This document shows, piece after piece, positions 21,473-32,461 of a DNA stretch of 64,000 nucleotides; position 1 is the stretch's first letter, and every line of letters starts with the position of its first letter. The DNA comes from Prorocentrum cordatum (Eukaryota > Sar > Dinophyceae > Prorocentrales > Prorocentraceae), in the NCBI GenBank assembly GCA_963575745.1, contig CAUYUJ010010491.1, forward strand, positions 346,494 through 410,493. The letters are read 5' to 3'. Position numbers and translations under genes: made by a program. The notes under the pieces were generated by a model. It worked only from the letters and a program-made list of their open reading frames with translations, was not told the origin of the DNA and did no database searches.

Positions 21473-23255
21473 TGGGCCCCGGGGGGGGCGCCACTCCCAC
21501 GGCCGCGGCCCTCAGCGCCACCGCCGCGGCCTCGGCCGCCCCTCCCCCGGGATCCACCTCCTGCGCCCCCCTCCGGAGCCTCCTCCTCGCCGGGACTCGC
21601 CTGGAGCGTGCGAGCCCGCTGAGCGCCTGCAGCGATGTCCGCGTCCACCTTCGCCCTCCTGGCCACGTACTGGCGCATCTCGGGCGCGACGGCGTCGACC
21701 GCTGCCGTAGTCCCAGAGAAGTAGCGCGCGAGCTGCCAGTTCGGCGCCTTGCCCGTCACCTGGTACGCGTCGATGATCGTCTGGATCCGACGGACGGCCA
21801 CCTCCATGCTCGCCAGCGCTGGCAGGTTGATCTGGTCGTAGGTGGCGCCGAGGAAAAGGATGTCGATGAGACATCGCATCTCGTGCATCACGCGGTCGGA
21901 GTCCTCGATGCGCCTCTCCCGAGCCCAGATGGCGAGCCACGAGCGTGGGTTGCCACCGTGACGCTCCATGCGGCGCATCACCGCGAGCACGGTCGCGGGA
22001 CCCTGCAGCGGGAAGTCGGGGTCGACCACGCTGTGCGACTCCTGGCAGCACTTGCGAAAGTCCTTGCGTCGGCTGCCCTGCTCGTCGTAGTCCAGCCAGA
22101 GCGCACGAGCATCGCCGCCGTCGGCCGCGGCGGCTGACGCCCCAGGCTCGGCAGCGCCCTCTCCCAGGATGGTCGGCGCGCGGCCCGCTTCCGGCTGATC
22201 CTGGCCAGCCACCAGCAGCTCCGCGCGCGCCGTGCCACACCAGTCGGCGATGAACTGCGGGACGAGGTCCGATCGAATGCAGGTGACCCGCCGATAGCCG
22301 TCGCCGCGGTCCACCAAGGCATCGTACTTGCCGACCCGCACGTCCTTCGCCTCGAGCGCCACGACAGAGCCAACCGCCCCGATCACGGACGGCTCGGCCA
22401 GCACCCACACATGCCCGTCGATGGGCGGTCCAGGACCGCGCGCTGGGAACACCTCAGCAGCCTCGTCGCCTATGGCAGCCGAGCCCGAGGCGGCGGGGCG
22501 CCGAGTGCGGCGGCGCGGAAGAAAACTCCCGCCAAAGAACTCCTCCAGCCCCTTCACCTCCCCGAAGCGCACCATCACCCGCTCGGGTCGCTGTAGCTCC
22601 AAGACCAGCCGCCCGCGTGATCTCCTCGGCTTGTGCGGCCCCCTCGCGGATGACGGCCTTCAGCTCGTCCTCCGTCGGCGGCTGCGGGAACCGATACGCC
22701 TGCGCACCCAGCCGAGGGAGCCTCCCGTCCACCAGCATGGGAATCGCCCACTCGAGCCCTTCGGGGTCAGACCCGTCCAAGTACTCCGGATGGAGGTCCT
22801 TGTCGGGAGTCTGGAGCACCCAGTGGGGCCCGCTAATCGGCCAGGCCGCCAGCCTCTCGTGCCAGACGCTGTCGTCGGCGTACCATGCCAGCAGCCGAGA
22901 CCCCGGCATCAGAGTCCTCCAGAACTCCGAATCCACGGCGGCGAGCGGCGCGATCGCCATTGCGTCGGAGGCAACCGCAGCAGGAGCAGGCGAGCCGACC
23001 GCACTCCCAGAGTCCGCGCCCCAGGAGCTGCCCCGCCAGTCCCGCGCCGAAAGCCTGCAGCACCGATTGCCAGGGCGAGCCGCTAGGCACCTTCTCCGCC
23101 TTGGGCAGCGGGCACGACCGCTCGGGCGCCGCGGGGCACACGCACTCGCAGGCCGGGCACGCCGGCTCCACAGGTGCCGCTGGGCGCAGGAGCCAGTAAG
23201 TCAACGCCTCGTGGCCCGCCAGGAGCAGCAGCTTCTGGAGGGGCCCTCCAGCCAT
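21469..23255 (-). pseudogene. DIRS ORF1 (gag-like), frameshifted
   Basis: Met 23255 lies 38 bp inside repeat A1. The first frame (to 22833) has a Cys-rich N-terminus (CPACECVCP). A second frame (22454-22960) holds LLAWYADDSVWHERLAAWPI and GAQAYRFPQPPTEDELKAVI, a pattern I associate with dinoflagellate DIRS ORF1. The third (21469-22602) has VMRRMERHGGNPRSWLAIW and EMRCLIDILFLGATYDQIN, and ends in a Gly/Arg-rich tail (GRGGRGRGGG) fit for RNA binding. Frame changes near 22.95 and 22.58 kb look like single-base indels. The stop at 21469-21471 overlaps the RT start. Confidence 0.7.
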
Positions 23256-23292
23256 AAGATGTCCAGGCCGAAGGTCGCAGGCTCAACCCTGT

Positions 23293-23391
23293 GAGCCAAA
23301 AAGACTGTGGAGCGGAGCAAAGGGCAGATGCTGAGCAAGCGTGGACGGCGACAAGAGGCTCTCCTCCCCATGCCTGTGCACGCACTCCTAT
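23293..23391 (-). repeat. split direct repeat A1
   Basis: 99-bp 5' terminal repeat of the DIRS element on the minus strand, matching A2 at 98 of 99 positions. Its outer end CACTCCTAT meets AATCATCATCAG of the resumed microsatellite. Confidence 0.9.
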
Positions 23392-23565
23392 AATCATCAT
23401 CAGCAGCATCATCAGCATCATCACCATCATTTTATTATTCTTCGTTTTCTTCTTCTTCTTCTTATTCTTCTTCTTCTTCTTATTCTTCTTATTATTATTA
23501 TTCTTATTATTATTATTCTTCTTCTTCTTCTTCTTCTGGTTATTCTTCTTCTTCTTCTTCTTCAT

Positions 23566-23606
<41 letters not shown>

Positions 23607-24840
23607 TCAGCATCAGCATCAACATCAGCATAATCATCAGCAGCATCATCATCAGCAGCAGCATCAGCATCATTAGCATCAGCATCATCAGCAACATCAG
23701 CCGCAGCATAATCATATGTCCTCGTATTACTCGTCAGTTTCGTCATTAGCTGCAACATCAGCAGCATCAGCATCAGCCTCAACATCAGCAGCAGCATCAG
23801 CAGTATCGTCGTCATCATCATCATCAACATCATCATCAGCATCATAATCATAATCAGCATCATCATCGTCATCATCAGCATCATCATCATCACCATCATC
23901 AGCAGCAGCAGCATAATAGTCATCATCATCATCATCATCATCATCATCAGCATCATCATCATCAGCAGCAGCAGCGGCATCAGCATCAGCATCAGCATCA
24001 GCAGCATCAGCAGCATCAGCAGCGGCAGTGTCAGCATCATAATTATATCCTCCTCCTCATCATCAGCATCATCATCAATATCATCATCATCCTCCTCATC
24101 ATCATCACCATCATCAGCATCCGCATCATCAGCATCATCATCAGCAGCAGCATCATCAGCATCAGCAGCATCATCAGCATCAGCATTGTCATCATTGTCA
24201 CCATTGCCATAATTTGATCCATCGCATTCATCGCCATCATCCTCGTACTCGTGATCATCAGCATCGTAAGCAACATCATCATCATCATCATCATCAACAC
24301 CACCACCACCACCACCACCACTATCACCATCATCATCAGCATCATCACAATCGTCCTCAGCATCATCGTTCGATCGTCATAGTCATCAGCAGCATCATCG
24401 CCATCATCAGCATAAGGCATCGTCAGCAGAATCACCTTCATCATCATCATCAGCAGCATCATCATCATCATCACCACAACCACCATCACCAGCAGCGCCA
24501 ACATCAACAGCAACATCAGCATCCGTGTCAACATTGTCATCATTATCATCAGCATCACCAGCAACATCGTCATCGTCATCATCGTCAGCATCACCAACAT
24601 CAATAATAATCATAGCCATCCCAGTCACCGTCAACCTCATCATCAGTCGTCGTCATTATCATCCTCATTACCACCAGCACCACCACCACCACAACCATCA
24701 TCATCGTCATCACTATTATCATCATCGTCATCAGCATCAGCCTCAGCATCAGCAACTGCATCAGTATCATCATCAGCATCATCATCATCAGCATCATCAG
24801 CAGCATCAGCATCGACGTCATCACTGCTGTCCCCCATCCT
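23392..24840 (+). repeat. CAT/CAG/TTC microsatellite, right flank of the DIRS element
   Basis: About 1.4 kb of imperfect (CAT)n with CAG and, at 23,430-23,570, TTC/TTA-rich stretches. It continues the array at 16,191-16,455. Met- or His-rich open frames are artefacts. Confidence 0.9.
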
Positions 24841-26035
24841 CGTCATGTTGCTCAGTGTCCCGCCTTTCTCATCCCTCCTCAAATTCAGATACCGCATCTT
24901 TCTGATCAGTCTCCTCCTCGTCATCGTCATCATCATCCATCCGCTTCTTCATCTGTTCCTATCGACTTCAACAGCCCAGTACCGTCAGTCTTCCCATCTT
25001 TTTCGTCATAAGATTTCCTTCTTCCTCCACCCTCCCCCTCTTCTTCATCTTTCCTCCTAATGCTCTCCCCCTGCCCCACCTTCACATCATGATCGTCCTG
25101 CCCAGCTGCGTCAGCCTCCTCGTTTCTCCTCCGCCTTTACAGTCCCTTCCTCACCTCTCTCCTCTTCCCCCGTCCCCCACCCCTCCCCTCCCAAACCCTT
25201 CTTATCATCCTCCCAAGCCCCAACCTGCACCATCCTCTTCCTCCTCCACCGCTTCGTCCTCCTCGTGTTTCCCTCCCCCATCCCTTGTGTCCCCCCCTAA
25301 CCCCTTCCTTCTTCCGCTCCCCCCCGCCCCCATTCTCCAACCGCCTCCCCCTTTGCCTCCCTCTCCCTCTTGCCTCTCCTTCCTCGTTCTTTTCCTCCTG
25401 CGCAAATTCTCCATATGATTGCTACTATCCTCTCTCCCTTGACACTGCCTGGAAGATAATCGGCACCCTCCGCGTATTCAGTTCTTGCATACAAGTGGCA
25501 AGGTATTCGGCCTCTCCTATAGTTTGTTCCCAATCGGAACGATCTCGGTTTCAAGAAGGTGCTCCCGCAACAGCACAAGCCTCACTTTAGGACAAGCGAT
25601 CTGCTGTCATCGTCCACAGTGGCCCCCTCGCCCCAGCGCGGGCCACATTTCTGGACCCGAAGCCTTCCTGATCATTGTCGCCCCCCGTCCTTTCCCCTCG
25701 TCAGCATTATCCCACTTTCGGCGCGACACCGATTCACACCCACAGAATTGGCGAACCACAAAGCTGTATGTCGTTCGTCGAATTTGCAAACAAAACATCT
25801 CCAAAAACCAAATAAAAAGCACAACATCTAAATTCGCTGGCCCCCTTGTGGGGCCACCAGGCTGTAGGCCGAAGGTTTGCAGTTTCCTGCACCAGTTGCG
25901 CTTCCAGTTTCCACTGTTACAATTCTGCTTCTTACTGCTTACTGTTCCTTGTTAATGGACCACGCGAGGGGGGGAAGTCCCAGAAGGGCAGGTTTAGCAC
26001 GCCCTGAGCGTGTGCTCTGAATTACTGGGGTGGGT
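24841..26035. other. pyrimidine-rich sequence, no gene seen
   Basis: 24,900-25,430 is C/T-rich (CCTCCTC, CCCCCTCC). 25,430-26,030 is mixed unique sequence. Nothing recognised on either strand. Confidence 0.4.
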
Positions 26036-26040
26036 AAAGA

Positions 26041-26745
26041 TTACCACACCTCACGCAGATCGGCGGGGTCAGGGTCCAAAAAAACGAGGGATTTGCCACA
26101 TTTCTGCAATTCGCTGGCACCCCTCACGCAGATCGGCGGGGTCAGGGTCCAAAAACAAATGGGATTTGCCACATGTCTGAAATTTGCTCGCACCCCTCAC
26201 GCAGATCCGCGGGGTCAGGGTGCAAAAACACATTGGATGCGCCACATTTCTGACAGTCGGTGGCACCCCTCACCCAGATCGGCGGGGTCAGGGTGCAAAA
26301 ACACATGTGCCACATTTCTAAAATTCGATAGCACCCCTCACGCAGATCGGCGGGGTGAGGGTCCAAAAACAAAGGGGATTTGCCACATTTCTGCAATTCG
26401 CTGGCACCCCTCACGCAGATCGGCGGGGTCAGGGTCCAAAAACAAATGAGATGTGCCACATGTCTGAAATCCGGTGGCACCCCTCACGCAGATCCGTAGG
26501 GTCAGGGTCCAAAAACGAAAAAGATGCTCAACATTTCTGACATACGGTGGCACCCCTCACGCGGATCGACAAGGTCAGGGTCCAAAAACATATGGGATTT
26601 GCCACATATCTGAAATCCGGCGGCACCCCTCACGCGGATCGGCGGGGTCAGGGTCCGAAAACACAGGGGATTTGCCACATGTTTGCAATTCGCTGGCACC
26701 CCTCACGCAGATCCGTAGGGTCAGGGTCGAAAAAAACACAGAGGT
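26041..26745 (+). repeat. 73-bp tandem repeat, about ten units
   Basis: CACGCAGATCGGCGGGGTC recurs near 26050, 26125, 26198, 26271, 26339, 26413, 26487, 26560, 26632 and 26706, each followed by AGGGTCCAAAAAC and GCCACAT. Spacing is 68-75 bp. Cys/Pro-rich open frames on both strands come from the repeat. Confidence 0.95.
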
Positions 26746-26860
26746 CCCGACATTGCTTGACGGCGGCGCCCAGACCTCATGATTTAGCTGTTGCATCTCC
26801 CATTATCCGAGACAGGGGGCCAGCGGCATGGGGCGAAGCTCTTACGGATAATAACATCGA

Positions 26861-26935
26861 ACTAACCTGGCAAATCACCCAACCATACGCAGCAGCTGTG
26901 AATACAGCAGTTGTTGGCATCGTCTTCGGTGGAGC
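26861..26935 (+). other. 'head' island
   Basis: AACCTGGCAAATCACCCAACC then GCAGCTGTGAATACAGCAG match the heads at 32.53, 33.89, 35.54 and 51.95 kb. As at those sites, it leads straight into a GGGGCCACGAAAC minisatellite. Confidence 0.6.
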
Positions 26936-27310
26936 CCCCTTGTGGGCCACGAAGACGGGGAGACGCATGCTAATTTTACCACGGGGGCCTTCGGTGGAGC
27001 CCCCTACGGGGCCACGAAACACTGCGCTGGGCGGGGGGGGGGGGGCGCTCCCTATGCGGCCGCGACACGTTGTTTTGGGTGGGGGGGGCGCAGGTGGGCT
27101 GCGCCGCTGGAATTTTTGGCGGGCCCCCCTGCGGGGCCACGAAACGCTGCGTTGGGTGAAAGAAACGCATGTGAACACCGCCACAGGGGCCTTAGGTGGA
27201 GCTCCACATGGGGCCACGAAACGCTGCGCTGGGTGGGGGGGGGCGCACGTGGAGCCCGCCATTGGGGCCCGACGCGGCGCTCCCAATGGGGCCACGAGAC
27301 GCGCGATGGG
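26936..27310 (+). repeat. GGGGCCACGAAAC minisatellite, about five units
   Basis: ~75-80-bp units ending GGTGGAGCCCCCTACGGGG or similar, with CCACGAAAC and runs of 8-10 G. Same family and orientation as the arrays at 32.6, 35.6/47.1 and 52.0 kb. It ends with CTAAATTGAG, like the end of the 32.6-kb array (CCAAATTGAAG). Confidence 0.85.
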
Positions 27311-28030
27311 CGCGCTAAATTGAGTGGCGCGGCGGGGGGGGGGGAAGGGGTCCCGCCTGGTCGATGGCCAGCACCGCCTAATGAATGATGTCCTGGAGGA
27401 CGGGTTGCATCCTGACGACCTGGTATATACGAGATTTGAGAACTTTACACAGTCTAGATTATCCTCGGAGTCTGGACGTATTTTTAACAGTTGTGATAAC
27501 TAATGCAGGCAGCATCTAAAAGCAATGCAAACGACAGCACCTGGTCGCCGGGAAGAGGAAGGAGCGGGAAGGCAGCGGCAGCAGCAGGACCACCCAGGGA
27601 CCGAGGAGCAGAAGGATGACGGGGGAGGAGAAGAGCAATGACATTACGCAAGAGTTGGCATCCTAGCACATGAGGTAAGAAATCCTGTTCTTTGCTGCAT
27701 ACATGGCATGTCTTGGCTTAGCCTTTGAAGCGTCGGGAAGTCACCCAAACGTTACCGATTATACAAATAACAAATGCAGAAACGCAGAGCGGCGCCTTCG
27801 CGGGAATACGGCGAAGCGATCTCACTCACAGAGCCTATTTCTCACGTGGGATCGGGCACCAGTGGGCGGCGCGAGCGGCGATGGCGGGGGCGGGGTTGTC
27901 CGCGGCACGACGCAACAAGAAAGCCACCGCTGTTTTGTTTCTGCAGACCGGGCGCGCCAAACACAAGAGCATGCTGGACAGGGACTTGAAATTACGCTAG
28001 AGGCCCTTGAAGCTTGAATCTAACTACAGC
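27311..28030. other. no recognisable feature
   Basis: Unique sequence between the minisatellite and the LINE. Purine-rich at 27,550-27,630. It may include the LINE 3' UTR; a small hairpin GCGGG...CCCGC lies near 28,029-28,045. Confidence 0.35.
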
Positions 28031-28090
28031 GGGCGACTTTCCCGCGCGACTACGGAATCGAAGGAATCATCACCATACTGGCCAAACATT

Positions 28091-28665
28091 TCAACCATGC
28101 CATCGGAAAGCTTTATTACTAACAACTAGACGACACGTAGACGCACGAGCGGTAGCATACATATTGCGAGCATGAGTCGGGAATCCGAAGCCATTGGGAC
28201 CACGAAAGAGGGCGCTACTACGTGCATTGCGGGGGCCCTCAATCAGGAGCTGAAGACCACGATCACCTGAGTCCAGGGCGCTGCGGTCCGGGGAATGGAC
28301 TTGGGCAATGAGAGCGAAGGTGGGGAAGTCGACAACTCTGCATCTGACAATGTTTTTCGCGAGCCAGAGGTGGGGAGCCTTCGTCGAGGAAACCCGATCA
28401 ACGAACTTCCTGCCAAGCGCGATCCACGACTGGTGCCATCCGTCGAAGCCCATCATCAGGCCAAGGTATTTGCCCGCGCGCTTTAACTGAAATTTCGTGC
28501 CGCGGATGTCAAGGGCGCGGAGCTTACCAATGGAGAAAAGACTGCGATGGCAGGCAAGGCGTCACACATTAGATCCCATCGAGCTTCATAACCAATCCAG
28601 CAGCGCCTGCTGCGATAAGCCACACGGGCAGCGCGATGCCCAGGGTGCCGCAGACATCTCAACAT
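28091..28665 (-). pseudogene. LINE ORF2 C-terminal region
   Basis: Two frames continue the RT: 28483-28665 and 28091-28456. The second starts MMGFDGWHQSWIALGRKF, the KYLG-like segment that follows LINE RT fingers/palm in dinoflagellate elements. It continues with FPTFALIAQVHSPD and ARSSALFRGPNGFGF. The frame change between them shows decay. Confidence 0.6.
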
Positions 28666-29662
28666 GCAATCCCGACGTCGTCAGCGAACGCCCCCAGCCG
28701 GGGGCGGTCAGGAGGAAGACGAGAGATCATGAGCCCGAGGATGGGGTCGAGGCAGAGGGCGAAGATAGAACCTGATATTGGGCAGACCTGCCAATGCCAC
28801 TGGCGGTCCAATAGCCAAAAGACGCGACGCCAGCATATGAGACACTGACCCAGCACTCGGAGTAGAACAACTTGATGGCCCATCGGAACCTCTGGGGCAT
28901 CTCCATGAGCTCCATAATCACATGAATATACTCATGTAGAAGACTAGGGAATACAACTTTCACATCACAAACGATACAACCAGAATCGGGAAGATATTGC
29001 TGGCACAGATACCGGCACGCACTAGACTCAAGGCCCAACACGGATCTACCTTCAACGAACCCTGCTTGGTTATCACAGCACACGGCTGGACAGAAATACC
29101 CCAATACATGGTTGATCGCCAGGCAGCAAAGCCTGTTGCACGCGCTGCTGAGAACCATTGGCCTCGCCTCGTCCACGGAGCGACAGGCGGCAACGACATC
29201 TGGCGGGACTTTCCCCTCGGCGCAGGAGGCGGCGGGCGCGAAGTTGAAACCGCCACCCACGCTTGAGCTGCCGAACAGCGCGGCGTAAACGAGACAGAGC
29301 GAGCGAAGGGCGCGCCCACCTGCGCGCAGCCATGCAGAGTAGACCAGTCCGTCTGGGCCAGGGGAGGAGTCCTTGCCCCTTCTAAAATATAATGCTGAAT
29401 ACATCGAAGATGGCCCACGATTCAGGCACGGGCGGAGCCTTCTGGACAAAGGGGCGAAGATGATCGAGCTCTTCTGGCAGGCGAGGATGTTCGTTATGAA
29501 CGTTGCCCCAGAACTGAGCGAATCGCTCGGCAACTTCGCCAGGGTCAGAGTGTTCGGCCCCTCGAGGATCGGTGATTCTAGCAAAACGGATGCGACAATC
29601 CCCAGAGGCCCATGCAGAGCAGCACTGGCAAAGCTGACTTTGTCGGGCCAAGCGTTTAGCAA
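28659..29662 (-). pseudogene. LINE reverse transcriptase
   Basis: The minus strand encodes GKDSSPGPDGLVYSAWL, RPMVLSSACNRLCCLAINH and NQAGFVEGRSVLGLE. CIVCDVKVVFPSLLHEY is motif A with its Asp (about 28,945-28,985). After TASGIG a frame change leads to QVCPISGSIFALCLDPI (motif B) and GAFADDVGIAC (motif C, FADD at 28677-28688). The catalytic Asp residues are kept; the frame is not. Confidence 0.85.
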
Positions 29663-30740
29663 GGGGGGGCAGGGGGGGCGTCGGCATCTGCTTCAGCAGC
29701 GGTGAACGCCGCTGTATACTAACAACTAACATGATTGTGGAAGCCATCCAGATCTGCCCATATCAGAAACCCAGGGCCCAGGCAGTGCTCCACGGTCGGG
29801 CAAGCACGGCATTCGCGACGACCGTTTGAATATTGCGAGCACGAACGGCACGCATAATATCAAGGCACCAGGAAATTGCCCCAGGAACAGCATTGGCCCC
29901 ACGAGTTTCAGGACGTCCCAGGAGAGAGCAATCCGCAGATCAAAATCCCCCCGGCCCCCTCCAAACGGTCCAAGGGGTCGTCGGTCAGAGAACCAGCCCC
30001 CAGAAAAACAAGCTCGCATTCAGCTGGAAGCTCAAGGTGTTTAGTAACCCATGGGTGGTATGTAAGGGCCAGCAGCACCGGGAGCCCTAGGAGCGTATGC
30101 GAGGCAGACGGGGGGCGGTCGGAGAGCGAGGTTCGGTCGGCGACGTCACCGATGGTCATCGCGCTGGGCTGCACGTCTAGAATCTCGGCGGCGCACATGC
30201 CACGCGTCACGCGGTCCAGACGAGCAACAGACAGGAGCATATTACTATGTGCAACTCTTCGGGTCGGCATCTCTCGCGCCGCATCGGCACACCTCGACAA
30301 GTCGCGAGGAGCGCGGCGCACAGCGTCCGCCGCGGTCGGAATAACACGGCCTGAGACGCGCAGAGAGCCCTCACCTTCGAAGCAACAGTTCAAAGCGTCT
30401 GATATGAAACTCAGGGCCCGGCGCAGTGGGAGCCCGCCTGCGAGACCTGGGTCAGGAAGGTCCCTCGGGCGGGGAGAAGCATGGCAGGCGCGTTGTGCAC
30501 GTTGATAACATGGACGACCCCTTGGGAGCGATCAAGAATACTTGCCGAGCTCTTCCCCGACGGATAACAGAGTGCCGAACATGATCGACCCTGCTACAGA
30601 TGGCCTCGCTCAGGAAAATGACGCAGCCACATGCACCCTTAGACTCAAAGAAAGCGCCAAAACCTCGGACGCCAGATCACTCGTCGAGGAGGAGGTCGAG
30701 TTCCTCCTGGGCGCCCCTGGCCACCTGTAGACAAACCACA
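29663..30740 (-). pseudogene. LINE endonuclease remnant and linker
   Basis: Several short frames. EELDLLLDE near 30.7 kb is followed by a stop and GCVIFLSEAI-like residues. 29908-30393 contains LLSVARLDRV and PSAMTIGDVADRTSLSDR. The last is where apurinic-type endonucleases end in SDHxP; the His is Arg here (CGC, 30115-30117). 29382-29747 has RFARITDPRGAEHSDPGE and FAQFWGNVHNEHP, the linker between endonuclease and RT. The endonuclease nicks target DNA in living LINEs; this one is dead. Confidence 0.6.
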
Positions 30741-30912
30741 TGATGTCGGGAAAGAAATCGCACTATGGAGGCGAATTTCTTTTTGGCCACGGCGCGATGG
30801 GACCAATTCGCATTAAACATCCGATGAACATTCCAAGAAACGACACAGCGAGGAAATCCCCGGAGTCCTGGAAGCCGTCGGGGGAGGGGTCATCATATGA
30901 ATCGGCGGCGAG

Positions 30913-32242
30913 TCAGGAGGAAGACGAAGACGCGGCGGAAGAAGAACTGCTGGTGCTAGAAAAACTGGAGGCAGCAACGACAGCGCGCCCCACGCGCGGA
31001 GGCCCGCGCCCCCTCCATGGCCGAGCCAGGCACGACAAAATGTCAGCATCCCCTGCGGACGGCGCGCCCCCCCCCCATACCGGGGCGAGCGAGCCGATCT
31101 TGTCCGGGGAGACGCGGTCGACGCCGATGGTCTGGAGGCTCTCGTACTTCACGTCGAAGGCGAAGCTGTCTTCGCCAACGTCGACGAGCGAGGCGAGCAC
31201 CTCAACATCGCACTGGCCGAAGAGAATGAACAGGATGCCGCGCGGGCCGTTGCAGCCGAGGCGGCAAGTGGCCTGCCACACGTTCTCCCCCTTCATGTGG
31301 CCGGGGACAGGTTGCCACAGGCGGCCCAAGGCCTCTCGGCTAGAGTCAAGACAGCAACGCATCCCGACAGCCACCTTGGTGCGCGGGTCACTCCAGTCGA
31401 CGCCTCCGCGCTTCATCTGCTGGACGACGTCGCTGGCGACCTCAATGAAGAAGAAGCGGATGGAGTAGCTCATCTGCATGCTCTCGGCGGTGACCTCGGC
31501 ATTCAAGGAGTGCGACGGCGGCGGCTGACTGAGCACTAACTTTGCACGTGACTGCACGACTGAACCAAAGACGCGACGAGAGAAGCCGCCGATCCAGATC
31601 TTGCACTTGTCGGAATCCTGTTTGGCGGTCATCGGCGGAGGCGTGTCTTCGCCAACTGCGCGGCGCTTCAGGCCACCAGCAAGAACGAAAAAACTCACCG
31701 ACGACGGCCGCAAGCGCGAGCGCGAGGCGGGCGGTGGAGGCGGCAAGTTCACATGCTCGATGGCTGGCCTCGAGCTTGGTCACGATGGCGGCTTCCACGG
31801 CAGCGGTGATCTTCTCGGAGGTGCAATCTTCGATCACAACGATCCTGGCCGCGAGGTTCGCGAAGTGATCGTCGCGCGAGTCGAATCGGCGCTGCAACTG
31901 CTGCACGTCTTCACGGGTGCAAAAGCTCGAAAGCTTCCGGCCCTTATTGCAAAGCAGATTCATCAGTCCATCTCCAGGCGGCGTTGAAGGTGACGGAGAA
32001 GGCCTGGCACGGGGCTCGGGAGTTTCGAAGCCCACTTTCAGGTCACGCGGCGAAGAGATCACAGACAACGGCGGACCGAGAAACTTGCGGCCATCCTGCA
32101 GAGCATCGTCGTCTGACTCGCCGAGCGGCGCAGAGAAGCCCACCTGCCCCCATTGCGCGGCAGCTGACGAGCTGTCATCTGAGGGAGTGACTGGCGCGAT
32201 GCGGGACATCGGAATGCGAGAAAAGGGAGTGCTGCCAGCCAT
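30913..32242 (-). pseudogene. LINE ORF1 with RRM-like domain
   Basis: I choose Met 32242 (MAGSTPFSR) as start because it lies 35 bases downstream of the spliced-leader relict. The first frame has CTREDVQQLQRRFDSRDDHF, then VIEDCTSEKITAAVEAAIV, a likely coiled coil. Near 31.74 kb the reading shifts to a frame with KCKIWIGGFSRRVFG, an RNP2-like strand of an RRM, then GVDWSDPRTKVAVGMRCCLD and ALGRLWQPVPGHMK. ORF1 proteins of this type bind element RNA. The tail is Ser-rich. The 5' part is duplicated in the tandem duplication. Confidence 0.65.
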
Positions 32243-32276
32243 TGAGTTGGCGTCTGCCCGAATGCTCGACAAAGGC

Positions 32277-32312
32277 CTTGAGCCAAAATGGCTTGAGCCA
32301 ACATGGCTGCGG
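32277..32312 (-). other. two tandem dinoflagellate spliced-leader relicts
   Basis: On the minus strand the outer copy (32312-32292) reads CCGC then AGCCATGTTGGCTCAAG, two mismatches from the 21-nt DinoSL core. It is followed directly by an inner truncated copy, CCATTTTGGCTCAAG (32291-32277), a perfect match to the SL 3' part. Tandem relicts of this kind mark genes made by reverse transcription of trans-spliced mRNA and later trans-spliced again. Confidence 0.9.
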
Positions 32313-32461
32313 ATGAGGAGGAGGAGGAGGCGGAAGCGGAGGCGGAGGAGGAAGAGGAGAGGAGAGGACGGGAGGGGAGGGGAGGGGTGGGGAGGGAAGG
32401 GGAGGGGAGAGGAGACGAGATGAGAGGAGAGGAGACGAGAGCAGAGGACACGCTGGGACTG
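32313..32461 (+). repeat. purine tract (GGA/GGAGAG)
   Basis: GAGGAGGAGGAGG to GGAGAGGAGACGAG, almost free of pyrimidines. It lies between the LINE 5' end and a hairpin tail module. Similar tracts precede the other tail modules. Confidence 0.8.

Larger units (their letters stand above)
16456..23391 (-). mobile_element. DIRS/PAT-like tyrosine-recombinase retroelement, 6,936 bp
   Basis: The element is bounded by split direct repeats in the order A1 - ORFs - B1 - A2 - B2 on the minus strand: A1 23293-23391, B1 16773-16950, A2 16674-16772, B2 16456-16633. A1 and A2 differ at one of 99 bases, and B1 and B2 at four of 178. The A2/B1 junction (CACTCCTAT|GGGGCTGCG) equals the joined outer ends, as expected if a circular intermediate is made. 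Between the repeats lie ORF1, RT, RNase H, YR and a methyltransferase-like domain. There is no target duplication; AT lies at both crossover points. Several frame breaks make this copy probably non-autonomous. Confidence 0.9.
28031..32312 (-). mobile_element. LINE (non-LTR retrotransposon) with spliced-leader relict at its 5' end
   Basis: On the minus strand, the order is tandem spliced-leader relicts (32277-32312), ORF1 from Met 32242, an endonuclease remnant, RT and a C-terminal region ending at 28091. This is a near full-length, decayed LINE of about 4.3 kb. The leader shows that its source was a trans-spliced mRNA. The 3' end is not resolved; no poly(A) or clear target duplication was seen. 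Confidence 0.8.

Noticed and set aside
16191-24840. Poly-Met/Asp/His frames as acidic proteins
   Set aside because: Readings of the CAT/GAT microsatellite.
26041-26745. CRISPR-like array
   Set aside because: The units are diverged throughout, without constant repeats and variable spacers, and the context is eukaryotic.
26030-26796. Cys/Pro-rich frames over the 73-bp array, possibly zinc-finger-like
   Set aside because: Pattern follows the DNA repeat and appears on both strands; no fixed Cys/His spacing.
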